DNA from: Streptomyces hawaiiensis
GTDB taxonomy: Bacteria; Actinomycetota; Actinomycetes; Streptomycetales; Streptomycetaceae
Direction of reading: 5' to 3'
Assembly (NCBI RefSeq): GCF_004803895.1
Contig: NZ_CP021978.1
Location: forward strand, 5,952,001 to 6,016,000
DNA length: 64,000 nucleotides
Part shown: in pieces, positions 26,600-34,621 of the stretch
Position numbering within the stretch: position 1 is the stretch's first letter
Layout: each line of letters opens with the position of its first letter
Position numbers and translations under genes: made by a program
Notes under the pieces: generated by a model
Databases searched by the model: none
What the model saw: the letters and a program-made list of their open reading frames with translations, nothing else
Told to the model about the DNA's origin: nothing

Positions 26600-27556
26600 A
26601 TGCAGGACGTCTCCACGCTGGTGGCCCAGGCCAGGGAGGGGCGGCCACGGGCCGTGGCCCGGCTGATCTCCCTGGTGGAGGGGGCGTCCCCGCAGCTGCG
26701 GGAAGTCATGGCGGCGCTCGCGCCGCTGACGGGCGGGGCGTACGTGGTGGGGCTGACCGGGTCGCCCGGGGTCGGCAAGTCGACGTCGACCTCGGCGCTG
26801 GTCTCCGCGTACCGCAAGCAGGACAAGCGGGTCGGCGTGCTCGCCGTCGACCCGTCGTCCCCGTTCTCGGGCGGTGCGCTGCTCGGGGACCGGGTGCGGA
26901 TGTCGGAGCACGCGTCCGACCCGGGGGTGTACATCCGGTCGATGGCGACGCGCGGGCATCTGGGCGGGCTGGCCTGGTCGGCCCCGCAGGCGATCCGGGT
27001 CCTGGACGCCGCCGGCTGTGACGTGATCCTGGTCGAGACGGTGGGTGTGGGGCAGTCCGAGGTGGAGATCGCCTCGCAGGCGGACACGTCCGTGGTGCTG
27101 CTGGCGCCGGGGATGGGCGACGGGATCCAGGCGGCCAAGGCCGGGATCCTGGAGATCGGTGACGTCTACGTCGTGAACAAGGCGGACCGGGACGGGGCGG
27201 ACGCAACGGCTCGCGAGCTGAACCACATGCTGGGGCTCGGGGAGTCCCGGGGGCCGGGCGACTGGCGTCCGCCGATCGTGAAGACGGTCGCCGCGCGCGG
27301 GGAGGGCGTCGACGAGGTCGTCGAGGCCCTGGAGAAGCACCGGGCCTGGATGGAGGAGCGGGGCGTCCTCGCGGAGCGGCGTCTGTCCCGGGCGTCGCGG
27401 GAGGTCGAGACGATCGCGGTGACGGCGCTGCGGGAGCGGATCGGGGACCTGCACGGGGACCGCCGCCTCGGGGCGCTGGCGGAGCGGATCATCGCGGGCG
27501 AGCTGGATCCCTACCGGGCGGCGGATGAGCTGGTGGCGGGGTTGACGGAGGGCTGA
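26600..27556 (+). CDS. meaB: MeaB-type GTPase chaperone of B12 acyl-CoA mutases
   Basis: This 318-residue G3E-family GTPase protects and loads adenosylcobalamin-dependent methylmalonyl-CoA/isobutyryl-CoA mutases. Walker A is GLTGSPGVGKST (about 51-62). Walker B and base motifs are VLAVDPSSPFSGGALLGDR, DVILVETVGVGQSEVE and VVNKADRDGA. The C-terminal dimerisation arm is present. ATG 26600 sits 5 bases from GGAG; a GTG directly before it is too close. Its likely clients are IcmA/IcmB and methylmalonyl-CoA mutase. Confidence 0.95.
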   Translation: MQDVSTLVAQAREGRPRAVARLISLVEGASPQLREVMAALAPLTGGAYVVGLTGSPGVGKSTSTSALVSAYRKQDKRVGVLAVDPSSPFSGGALLGDRVRMSEHASDPGVYIRSMATRGHLGGLAWSAPQAIRVLDAAGCDVILVETVGVGQSEVEIASQADTSVVLLAPGMGDGIQAAKAGILEIGDVYVVNKADRDGADATARELNHMLGLGESRGPGDWRPPIVKTVAARGEGVDEVVEALEKHRAWMEERGVLAERRLSRASREVETIAVTALRERIGDLHGDRRLGALAERIIAGELDPYRAADELVAGLTEG

Positions 27557-27730
27557 GGCGCTTGCTTCGTCTGACGCCGGGTGGTGGGGCGGGGGCCGCG
27601 CCCGGGTTGTGGTGGGGCGGGGCCCCGCCCGGGCTGAGGCCGCTTGCGCCTGGCGCCGGGTGGGGGTCAGGGACGTGCCGGGGGGTGTCCGTCCTCGGGA
27701 CGGCGCCGTGCTTCGCCTGATCGCCGGGTG

Positions 27731-28045
27731 GTGGGTCGGGGCCGTGTCGGGGGGTGTCCGTCCTCGGAACGGCGCGATGGGGTCTCACGCCGACTGACTG
27801 TCCGTTGACGCGCCAACCAGCTGCGGGCGGACACCCCCCGACACGGCCCCTTGCGTACGACGGCGGGTGCGGGCGCGTCCCACCTGACGTCGCAGACGCA
27901 CAGTTGCGGGTCGCCCTGCCCGCCCTAGTCGCGGGCGCCCGTTCCGCCCCAGCTGCGGGCATGCGTGCCGCTGGGGGCGGCACGGGTGGGCGCAGCGGCA
28001 CCTCGGCGCGCCGGGCTGGGCGACGCCCCGGCGTCAGCACGGACG
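27731..28045. repeat. Dispersed intergenic repeat, copy A
   Basis: This non-coding block fills most of the 514-base gap after meaB. It carries a perfect 23-bp inverted repeat (27738-27760 with 27828-27850) around 67 bases, then GTGCCGC/GCGGCAC hairpin sequence and GTGGGCGCAGCGGCACCTC. A second copy lies at 59914-60170. The preceding part, 27580-27730, repeats shorter pieces of the same block (GGGGGGTGTCCGTCCTCGG occurs at about 27680 and 27751). I see no gene here; frames on either strand are repeat-derived. Confidence 0.8.
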
Positions 28046-28070
28046 TCGGGGCGGTTGAAAGGGGCTGCGA

Positions 28071-28712
28071 TCAGTCCTGGTCGTCGTCCTGGTCGTCGTC
28101 GCGGTCCGCTGTCACCTTGGCCGTGGCCAGGTCGACCTTCCAGTCCTGCTCGGCGCCGCCGGACTTCCGCGTCTCGGCCTCCCAGGACTTGTCCTTGCCG
28201 TCCTCGTCCAGGCCGACGGACGTCACCACGCCCTTGCCGGCGGCAGCCTTCGCGGCCTCCTCGGCCGTCACCGACGAACCCTTCAGAGCGGTCCGCACCT
28301 GCGCCGTGTCGTCCTCGTCGTCGGTGTGCGCACCGAGGACCTTGCCGTTGGACGGGTCGACGCTCACGCTGTGCCAGGTGTTGTCGCCCGACAGGACGTC
28401 GACCTTCCAGACCACCTTGTCGCTGTCGTCCTCGTCGTCCAGTTCGGCGGACACGACCGTGCCCGACGTGTGCTTCAGCGCGGAGGCGATGGCCTCGGGC
28501 GCGGTGACATCGGAGGAAGAGACCTGAGCGGCGTCGTCGTCGCGGTCGTCGCGGTCGTCCTGGTCGGCGCGGCCGTCGTCGTCCGACAGCCTCGTGTTCG
28601 CCGCCTGCCGCGCCGAGCCCTCGTCGCCTCCCGTGGTCGCGAGAGCCGTGGCCGTACCGCCTCCGATCAGAGCGGCGGCGGTCACAGCGGCGATCACGAT
28701 GTTGCGCTTCAT
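28071..28712 (-). CDS. Secreted PepSY-domain protein
   Basis: This 213-residue exported protein has a signal peptide of about 26 residues (MKRNIVIAAVTAAALIGGGT...), an Asp-rich low-complexity linker (about 43-62), then two PepSY repeats (ALKHTSGTVVSAELDDEDD...WKVDVLSGDNTWHSVSVDPSNGKV and a second to the end). It finishes in an acidic DDDQDDDQD tail. PepSY proteins often modulate proteases or sensor kinases outside the membrane. It is divergent from a response regulator/kinase pair whose promoter region carries repeated operators, so it is a likely target or input of that system. Confidence 0.85.
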   Translation of the reverse strand: MKRNIVIAAVTAAALIGGGTATALATTGGDEGSARQAANTRLSDDDGRADQDDRDDRDDDAAQVSSSDVTAPEAIASALKHTSGTVVSAELDDEDDSDKVVWKVDVLSGDNTWHSVSVDPSNGKVLGAHTDDEDDTAQVRTALKGSSVTAEEAAKAAAGKGVVTSVGLDEDGKDKSWEAETRKSGGAEQDWKVDLATAKVTADRDDDQDDDQD

Positions 28713-28774
28713 GCGTATTCCTCCTGAGTCGTTTTGTTTTCGACGTCTTCGACTCTGGCTGACGGAGGCTGAGA

Positions 28775-28810
28775 GGAACCTGAAGGCCCCTGAAGGGATC
28801 TTCAGGTTCC
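28775..28810. promoter_or_regulatory. Repeated operator of the PepSY/two-component locus
   Basis: An 11-bp perfect inverted repeat (28775-28785 with 28800-28810) contains two direct copies of CCTGAAGG (28779-28786 and 28789-28796, ten bases apart) plus one inverted copy. Ten-base tandem spacing is what OmpR-type dimers bind. It lies just upstream of the regulator gene and divergent from the PepSY gene, so autoregulation is likely. Confidence 0.65.
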
Positions 28811-28828
28811 CTTTGCGACTCTTTACGC

Positions 28829-29497
28829 ATGCGCCTGTTGATCGTGGAGGACGAGAAGCGGCTGGCCCTGTCGCTCGCCAGGGGCCTGACGGCCGAGGGT
28901 TACGCCGTGGACGTCGTCCACGACGGACGGGAGGGGCTGCACCAGGCCTCGGAGGGCACGTACGACCTGGTCATCCTGGACATCATGCTGCCCGGCCTCA
29001 ACGGCTACCGGGTCTGCGCCGCCCTGCGCGCCGCCGGGCACGACGTGCCGATCCTGATGCTGACCGCCAAGGACGGCGAGTACGACGAGGCCGAGGGGCT
29101 CGACACCGGTGCGGACGACTATCTGACCAAGCCGTTCTCGTATGTCGTGCTCGTCGCCCGGGTCAAGGCGCTGCTGCGGCGGCGCGGGCAGGGCGCGGGA
29201 GCCTCGCCGGTGCATGTGCACGGGGACCTGAAGGTGGACACCGCGGCCCGGCGGGTGTTTCTGGGCGAGGACGAAGTCGCCCTCACCGCCAAGGAGTTCT
29301 CCGTGCTGGAGCACCTCGTGCTGCGGGCCGGCGAGGTGGTGTCCAAGTCCGAGATCCTGGAGCACGTCTGGGACTTCGCGTACGACGGTGATCCGAACAT
29401 CGTCGAGGTGTACGTCAGCACGCTGCGGCGGAAGCTGCGGGCGGGGCTGATCCGGACCGTGCGCGGGGCCGGCTACCGGCTGGAGACGTCACGATGA
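28829..29497 (+). CDS. OmpR-family response regulator
   Basis: This 222-residue regulator has a receiver domain (acidic pocket VEDE, phosphoacceptor Asp51 in LVILDIMLPGLNG, Lys in YLTKPFSYVVL) and a C-terminal winged helix (LTAKEFSVLEHLVLRAGEVV, VEVYVSTLRRKL, IRTVRGAGYRL). It starts MRLLIVEDEKR at ATG 28829. No ribosome site is visible in the preceding 15 bases, so the mRNA may be leaderless or start close to the ATG. It overlaps the kinase gene by four bases (ATGA). Confidence 0.93.
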   Translation: MRLLIVEDEKRLALSLARGLTAEGYAVDVVHDGREGLHQASEGTYDLVILDIMLPGLNGYRVCAALRAAGHDVPILMLTAKDGEYDEAEGLDTGADDYLTKPFSYVVLVARVKALLRRRGQGAGASPVHVHGDLKVDTAARRVFLGEDEVALTAKEFSVLEHLVLRAGEVVSKSEILEHVWDFAYDGDPNIVEVYVSTLRRKLRAGLIRTVRGAGYRLETSR

Positions 29498-30903
29498 GCC
29501 GGCTGTTCGGATCCGTCCGGGCGCGGGCCACACTGGGAGCGACACTCGTGGTCGCGGTGGCGCTCGTCGCCGCAGGGGCCGCCGTGCTGCTGTCCCTGCG
29601 GTCCAATCTGATCGGCGAGGCCGGTACGCAGGCGGAGCGCTCCGCGCGGGCGGTCGCCTCCGAGCTCGCCGCCGGAACGCCGTACGACAAGCTCTCGGGG
29701 CTGGACGGCGACGACGGGCCGGTGCAGGTCCTGGACGAGCACGAGCGGCTGGTCGCGGCCAGCGAGGACCTGGAGCGGATCAGCGGGACGGACAGTGGGA
29801 AGGTGAAGCCGCAGCCGGCGGCGACGCTTTCCGGCGACGACGATGACGACTCCGAGGACGCGGGCGAGACCCTCGAAGCCGGTGAGATCTCCGGGGAGAG
29901 CGTCTTCAGCAACGGGTCCGCGACGATCGACGGCGACGCGGAGGACTACCGCTTCGCCGCCGTCGAGGTGGAGACCCACGACCGGGGGCACCTGACGGTC
30001 TACGCCGGTTCCCCGCTGGCCGCCGAGCACGGGGCCGTGCGGACCGCGCTGACAGTGATGCTGATCGGTTTCCCGCTGCTGCTCGGTGTCGTCGCGGGTG
30101 TGACCTGGCTGGTCACCCGGCGGGCCCTGCGGCCCGTGGAGGGGATCAGGCGCGAGATGGCCGCGATCACCCACTCCGAGGACCTCGCGCGGCGCGTGCC
30201 GGAGCCGGACACGCACGACGAGATCGCCCGGCTCGCCAGCACCACCAACGAGACGCTCGCGGCGCTGGAGACGTCCGTGGAGCGGCAGCGGCGGTTCGTC
30301 GCCGACGCCTCCCACGAGCTGCGCAGCCCGATCGCCTCGCTGCGGACGCAGCTGGAGGTGGCCGCCGCGCACCCCGAGCTGCTGGACCTGGACGGGGCCG
30401 TGGCGGACACCGTCCGGCTGCAGCGGCTGGCGGCCGATCTGCTGCTGCTCGCCCGGCTGGACGCGGGGGAGCGGCCGAACGACGCGAAGATCGACCTCGC
30501 CGGGCTCGCCCGGGAGGAGGCCGAGGGGCGGGCGGGTGTCACCGTGGAGGCGGAGCCGGTGGAGGTGGCCGGATCGCGGGGGCAGTTGGGGCGGGTGCTC
30601 GCCAATCTGCTCGACAACGCCCAGCGGCATGCCCGGTCGGCCGTCACTGTGACCGTGCGGCGCGAGGGTGACCGGGCCGTGGTCGGGGTGGCGGACGACG
30701 GTGACGGGGTGCCCGAGGACGACCGGGAGCGGATCTTCGAGCGGTTCGTCCGGCTGGACGCCGCCCGCAGCCGCGACGACGGCGGAGCCGGGCTGGGTCT
30801 CGCCATCGCCCGGGACGTCGCCGTCCGGCACGGTGGCACGCTCAGGGCCGGACGGGGGCCCGCAGGCGGAGCCCTGTTCGAACTCCGCCTGCCGCTCGCC
30901 TAG
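29494..30903 (+). CDS. Membrane sensor histidine kinase
   Basis: This 469-residue EnvZ/QseC-type kinase is the partner of the preceding regulator. The first membrane helix is at about 10-32 and an acidic extracytoplasmic domain follows (about 35-180, with SGDDDDDSEDAG). The second helix is TALTVMLIGFPLLLGVVAGVTWL, then HAMP. The HisKA motif is RRFVADASHELRSPIASLR with His274. The HATPase N box is LANLLDNAQRHA, with G boxes GVADDGDGVPEDD and DDGGAGLGLAIARDV. The acidic sensor domain suggests a cation or envelope signal; this is inference. The stop is TAG in a CTAG. Confidence 0.93.
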   Translation: MSRLFGSVRARATLGATLVVAVALVAAGAAVLLSLRSNLIGEAGTQAERSARAVASELAAGTPYDKLSGLDGDDGPVQVLDEHERLVAASEDLERISGTDSGKVKPQPAATLSGDDDDDSEDAGETLEAGEISGESVFSNGSATIDGDAEDYRFAAVEVETHDRGHLTVYAGSPLAAEHGAVRTALTVMLIGFPLLLGVVAGVTWLVTRRALRPVEGIRREMAAITHSEDLARRVPEPDTHDEIARLASTTNETLAALETSVERQRRFVADASHELRSPIASLRTQLEVAAAHPELLDLDGAVADTVRLQRLAADLLLLARLDAGERPNDAKIDLAGLAREEAEGRAGVTVEAEPVEVAGSRGQLGRVLANLLDNAQRHARSAVTVTVRREGDRAVVGVADDGDGVPEDDRERIFERFVRLDAARSRDDGGAGLGLAIARDVAVRHGGTLRAGRGPAGGALFELRLPLA

Positions 30904-30910
30904 GGGGCGG

Positions 30911-31387
30911 TTACGGGCGCCCGCGCTGTCCGCGCAGGTGCTCCGCGATGGGCTTGAGGCCCTTGTCGAGCTCCGTCAGGGCCTCGGGGGACAGCAGGTC
31001 GATGAAGTGCCTGCGCACGGACGCCACATGGTGGGGCGCGACCTTCTGCATCGTCGCCATGCCGTGGTCGGTGAGGACCGCGTAGAGCCCCCGGCGGTCC
31101 GACTCGCAGTTCTCCCGCCGGACCAGGTTCGCGTTCTCCATGCGCGTGATCTGGTGCGAGAGGCGGCTCTTGGACTGGAGGGTGGCGGAGGCGAGGTCGC
31201 TCATCCGCATCCTCTGGCCCTCGGACTCGGAGAGATTCACCAGGATCTCGTAGTCGTTCATTGTCAGGCCGAACGGCTGCAGGTCCTTCTCGAGCTGGTA
31301 CGTCAACAGCCTGTTGACCTCCAGGTGGGTGCGCCAGGCGCACTGCTCCGCATCGGTCAGCCAGCGGGTGGCCGTCTCGGTCTCCAT
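30911..31387 (-). CDS. MarR-family transcriptional regulator
   Basis: This 158-residue winged-helix regulator shows the MarR core MNDYEILVNLSESEGQRMRM, SDLASATLQSKSRLSHQITR and the wing RRENCESDRRGLYAVLTDHG. It ends eight bases from the convergent kinase gene. It begins at ATG 31387, downstream of the AIM24 genes on the same strand but separated by 116 bases. The region upstream (CTACCTAAAAGGTTGAAAGG) is unusually A/T-rich and probably holds its promoter. The ligand is unknown. Confidence 0.88.
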   Translation of the reverse strand: METETATRWLTDAEQCAWRTHLEVNRLLTYQLEKDLQPFGLTMNDYEILVNLSESEGQRMRMSDLASATLQSKSRLSHQITRMENANLVRRENCESDRRGLYAVLTDHGMATMQKVAPHHVASVRRHFIDLLSPEALTELDKGLKPIAEHLRGQRGRP

Positions 31388-31503
31388 GAATGAAGTCTAC
31401 CTAAAAGGTTGAAAGGCGAACTAGTGAGGGGTGGCGTGTGACGACGCACGTCTGGCGAACAACAGTGCGCAGGCGTTCGATGTCACACTCCGCAGACTAC
31501 CGC

Positions 31504-32304
31504 TCACAGCCCGAAGCGACGCTGGAGGTCCCCCAGCTGTCCGGGAAGACGCGGTACGCCGGACTGCCCTGCCTGGGGGCTGTGCGCCCCGCCACCGGGC
31601 ACTCCGGCCTGGTGCGGAACGGCCCCCGTGGCCTGCTCGGCCATCAGGGTCTCGGACGACTGGAGCAGTACCGTCCCGGCGCCGGCGAACTCGAACTGGT
31701 GCTCCTCGCCGGAGGCCCCGCCGAGGCCCGTCAGCGCACGTAGACCGCCCATGACGCCGGTCATGTACCCGTGGTCGTAGTGGTGGCAGGGGGAGGGGCA
31801 GTCGGCCCAGCCGACCAGGGCCTGGGGGTCGACCCGGATCGGGGGTTCCATGAACACCACCGGCCCGTTCGACGCGGCCACGAACTTTCCGGTTCCGATG
31901 AGGGTCAGAAAACCCGGCACAATTGATTGCTTCAGTGCCAGAGTTGGCTGAAAAGCGAGCAAGTTGCCCGAGCGAATGGTCAGGTTGCCGTCTTCGAGAT
32001 CGTACGAATTCACGTCGAAGGCCCGGTCGGCGAGGAGCATCTTGCCCGAGCCCTCCGCCACGACCCAGTCGCTCGCGTGCAGTGGCGAATGGAAGGACGT
32101 GCGGACGAGACGGTCCAGCCGGCCGTGTCCGACGCCGTTGAAGTCGATCGAGCCGTAGTAGGCGATCATCTTCCCCTTCTGCAGGAACCACTGGCTCCCC
32201 TTGAGCTCCACGCAGAAGGTGTACGCGTTGACGTTGTCGTCGGGCGGCAGCGTCGCCGGGTCGAAGACCACGGGGCCGGCGCCCGGGGTTCCGTAGGTGC
32301 TCAC
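31504..32304 (-). CDS. AIM24-family protein (third of three)
   Basis: This 266-residue AIM24/TerB-associated-type protein is related to mitochondrial AIM24 and bacterial YcgJ-like beta-helix proteins. It is larger than its two paralogues. Family features include WFLQKGKMIAYYGSIDFNG, LRIRSG-like LTIRSGNLLAFQPTL and GTGKFVAASNGPVVFMEP. It has an additional Cys/His segment WADCPSPCHHYDHGYMTG and a Pro/Gly tail after the core. GTG 32304 overlaps the stop of the preceding gene (GTGA). Function is unknown. Confidence 0.82.
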   Translation of the reverse strand: MSTYGTPGAGPVVFDPATLPPDDNVNAYTFCVELKGSQWFLQKGKMIAYYGSIDFNGVGHGRLDRLVRTSFHSPLHASDWVVAEGSGKMLLADRAFDVNSYDLEDGNLTIRSGNLLAFQPTLALKQSIVPGFLTLIGTGKFVAASNGPVVFMEPPIRVDPQALVGWADCPSPCHHYDHGYMTGVMGGLRALTGLGGASGEEHQFEFAGAGTVLLQSSETLMAEQATGAVPHQAGVPGGGAHSPQAGQSGVPRLPGQLGDLQRRFGL

Positions 32305-32951
32305 AGCTTCTCCTCCGACGCCTGGACGTACACCGCACCGCTGCCGCTGAGCTCCAGCTGGAAGGCCTCACCCGAGCCGCGGCCCACCATGTCCCGCCAG
32401 CCGAGGGCCGTGGACAGCTTGTTGCGGACGTCACCGTGGTGGGCGACGTAGGCCTGCGGGTCCACGTGGACCGGCCGCTGCGGGGTGATCGGGATCTCGA
32501 TGACCCCGCCGTGGGCCATGACCGCGACGGCCCCGTGCCCCTTCAGCGTCGTCGTGAACAGTCCCTGGCCGCTGACCTGGCCCCGCACCATGCCCATGAC
32601 GCCGCCCTGCGAGCCCAGGAACATCGTGCCCTGCTGGAGCGAGCCCTCGAAGGCCAGGAGGCGGTCCGCCTCCACGTACAGCGTGTCGCCGGTCAGCCGG
32701 ATCACCTGGATGTGGTGCCCGCCGTGCCCGAAGAGGACCGTGCCGCTGCCCTCGACGGTCATCAGGGGCGTGTCCTCGTCGGCGACCCGGCGGCCGATCA
32801 TCGACATGATCCCGCCCTGGCCGCCCGCCGTGTTGGGCGTGAACGACACCTCGCCCTGGTAGGCGAGCATCGCGCCGCGCTGACTGAACAGCTTCTGACC
32901 CGGCGCGACCGTCGCCTCGACCATCTTCGCGTTGATCTCCCGGAAGGCCAT
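32301..32951 (-). CDS. AIM24-family protein (second of three)
   Basis: This 216-residue AIM24-fold protein is MAFREINAKMVEATVAPGQK followed by the repeating beta pattern GSGTVLFGHGGHHIQVIRL, GDTLYVEADRLLAFEGSL and GLFTTTLKGHGAVAVMAHGG. ATG 32951 lies one base after the stop of the first gene, so the set is coupled. The frame is open upstream but only in the shadow of its neighbour. No signal peptide is present, so it is cytoplasmic. Function is unknown. Confidence 0.85.
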   Translation of the reverse strand: MAFREINAKMVEATVAPGQKLFSQRGAMLAYQGEVSFTPNTAGGQGGIMSMIGRRVADEDTPLMTVEGSGTVLFGHGGHHIQVIRLTGDTLYVEADRLLAFEGSLQQGTMFLGSQGGVMGMVRGQVSGQGLFTTTLKGHGAVAVMAHGGVIEIPITPQRPVHVDPQAYVAHHGDVRNKLSTALGWRDMVGRGSGEAFQLELSGSGAVYVQASEEKL

Positions 32952-32952
32952 C

Positions 32953-33585
32953 TCACACGTCTCCCGCGATCGTGTTCCGCTCGCTCGGCTGCACGTACAC
33001 CAGACCGTCCCCCTCGAACCGCATCTGGAAGGCCTCACCGCCGCCCTCCCCGAGCAGGGTGCGGAACGTCACACCGGACTGGAAGGACTGCCGCAGGTTG
33101 CCCTGGTGCGCCACGTACGCCCCCGGGTCGACGGTCAGCGGGTACTGCGCGCTCACCCGCAGCACCACCGCCGGGCCGTCCGACATGATCGCCGCCTGGC
33201 CGTGGCCCTCGACGGTCGTCGTGAACAGTCCGTTGCCCTGCGAGGCACCCCGCAGGCCGGTGAACTCCGTCCCCGTGCGCAGCCCGCCGTCGGTCGCGAG
33301 CAGGTTGCTCGACTCGACGTAGAGCTTGTCGCCCTGGATGCCAACCAGGTTGATCTCGGAGGCCCGGTCCGCGAACCAGCAGGTCCCGCGCCCCTTCACC
33401 TCCATCAACGTCATCTGCTCACCGGTCAGCCGCCGGGTCACCATGCCCCGGATGCCCTCGCCGCCACCGCTGAGCTTCTTGAAGGCCATCTCCCCGTCGT
33501 ACGCGACCATCGAGCCGTTCTTCGCCTTCACGGCATCCCCGGTCATGTCGACGGCGAGCACCTTGCTGCTCTGAAGTCGGAACAT
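32953..33585 (-). CDS. AIM24-family protein (first of three)
   Basis: This 210-residue protein of the same fold starts MFRLQSSKVLAVDMTGD, then AYDGEMAFKKLSGGGEG, DKLYVESSNLLATDGGL and GLFTTTVEGHGQAAIMSDG. It is the promoter-proximal member of three tightly packed paralogues, and pairwise patterns align throughout. No clear Shine-Dalgarno sequence precedes ATG 33585, suggesting a short-leader or leaderless message. Role unknown; AIM24 proteins are often found near TerD/stress genes. Confidence 0.83.
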   Translation of the reverse strand: MFRLQSSKVLAVDMTGDAVKAKNGSMVAYDGEMAFKKLSGGGEGIRGMVTRRLTGEQMTLMEVKGRGTCWFADRASEINLVGIQGDKLYVESSNLLATDGGLRTGTEFTGLRGASQGNGLFTTTVEGHGQAAIMSDGPAVVLRVSAQYPLTVDPGAYVAHQGNLRQSFQSGVTFRTLLGEGGGEAFQMRFEGDGLVYVQPSERNTIAGDV

Positions 33586-33792
33586 CGCCACGACTGGAAG
33601 GTAGCCGCAGGCCGGGCCCCACGGACAGGGCCCGTGGGTGGAGAACGACCCTGACCGCACCCCTGGGCGCCGGAGCCCGTGGCGGTTTGCCACAATGGGC
33701 GGGACGCTTGTGCGTGCGTTCACAAACCGTCGGACCCGTACAAGCCGTTCAGCTCGTCCAGACCGCCGCGTCTCTCCCACCGAAGGTGACCC

Positions 33793-34137
33793 GTGGACAT
33801 CAAGACCGCCACCGCCATCCGCCGCCTCCGCCTGGTCTCGGCCCCCGAGGCGATCTCCTTCCTTCTCCTGCTGGTCTGTTCCGTGCTGAAGCGGACCACG
33901 GACTTCAACGCCGTGCCGGTGATGGGCATGGTGCACGGGGTGCTGTTCGTCCTGTACGTGATCTTCTGGGCCGACGCGTGGAACCGGACGAAGTGGTCGC
34001 TGAAGACCGCCGCGCTGTACTTCGTCCTCTCGGTGCTGCCCACCGGCGGGTTCTTCGCCGAGCGCAGGCTGCGGCGTGAGGCCGAAGACGCGGTCATCGC
34101 CTCCCGGGCCCGCCAGGATGGCGTGGTGGGCGCGTGA
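33793..34137 (+). CDS. DUF3817 membrane protein (first paralogue)
   Basis: This 114-residue protein has three to four hydrophobic segments: PEAISFLLLLVCSVL, GMVHGVLFVLYVIFWADAW and KTAALYFVLSVLPTGGFFAE. The pattern HGxLFVLYxIF...LPTGGFF is the DUF3817 signature. GTG 33793 follows GAAGGTGA. It overlaps the next gene by four bases. A second DUF3817 gene lies at 40126. Function is unknown. Confidence 0.85.
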   Translation: MDIKTATAIRRLRLVSAPEAISFLLLLVCSVLKRTTDFNAVPVMGMVHGVLFVLYVIFWADAWNRTKWSLKTAALYFVLSVLPTGGFFAERRLRREAEDAVIASRARQDGVVGA

Positions 34138-34427
34138 TCGTCGCCTTTTCCGTGACGCCGCTCGGCGTCGGCGAGGACGTGGGGGAGTACGTCGCCGATG
34201 CCGTGCGGGTGGTGCGGGAGTCGGGGCTGCCGAACCGCACCGACGCCATGTTCACCTCCGTCGAAGGGGAGTGGGACGAGGTCATGGACGTCGTCCGGCG
34301 CGCGGTCGCCGCCGTCGAGCGGCGGGCGCCCCGGGTCTCCCTCGTCCTCAAGGCGGACATCCGCCCCGGCGTGACGGACGGCCTCACGTCCAAGGTGGAG
34401 ACCGTGGAGCGGCACCTCGCCGAGTAG
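34134..34427 (+). CDS. MTH1187/YkoF-like thiamine-binding protein
   Basis: This 97-residue ferredoxin-like-fold protein of the MTH1187 family is MIVAFSVTPLGVGEDVGEYV...GLPNRTDAMFTSVEGEWDEV...RVSLVLKADIRPG. Relatives bind thiamine or a hydroxymethylpyrimidine-like ligand. It starts at a GTG overlapping the DUF3817 stop (GTGA), so the two are translated together. It is followed by a strong terminator. Confidence 0.85.
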   Translation: MIVAFSVTPLGVGEDVGEYVADAVRVVRESGLPNRTDAMFTSVEGEWDEVMDVVRRAVAAVERRAPRVSLVLKADIRPGVTDGLTSKVETVERHLAE

Positions 34428-34449
34428 GCGCCGAGAGCAGCGGTGACGA

Positions 34450-34483
34450 CGAGAACCCCGGCCCGGTCAGGCCGGGGTTCTCG
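34450..34483 (+). terminator. Terminator of the DUF3817/thiamine-binding operon
   Basis: A perfect 14-bp stem (34450-34463 with 34470-34483; core GAGAACCCCGGCC) with a 6-base loop lies 22 bases after the stop. Confidence 0.88.
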
Positions 34484-34621
34484 CCGTCGGGGCCCGCCGT
34501 CACAGCGCCCCCGTGCCCCCACCCGCCTGGACGCCCCCAGTTCGACACCGCCCCAAAGATCCACTTTCGTATGGGTATCGGGGTGTCGCGCTTCGATCAC
34601 GTCGATCTTCTGGAGGGCGCT

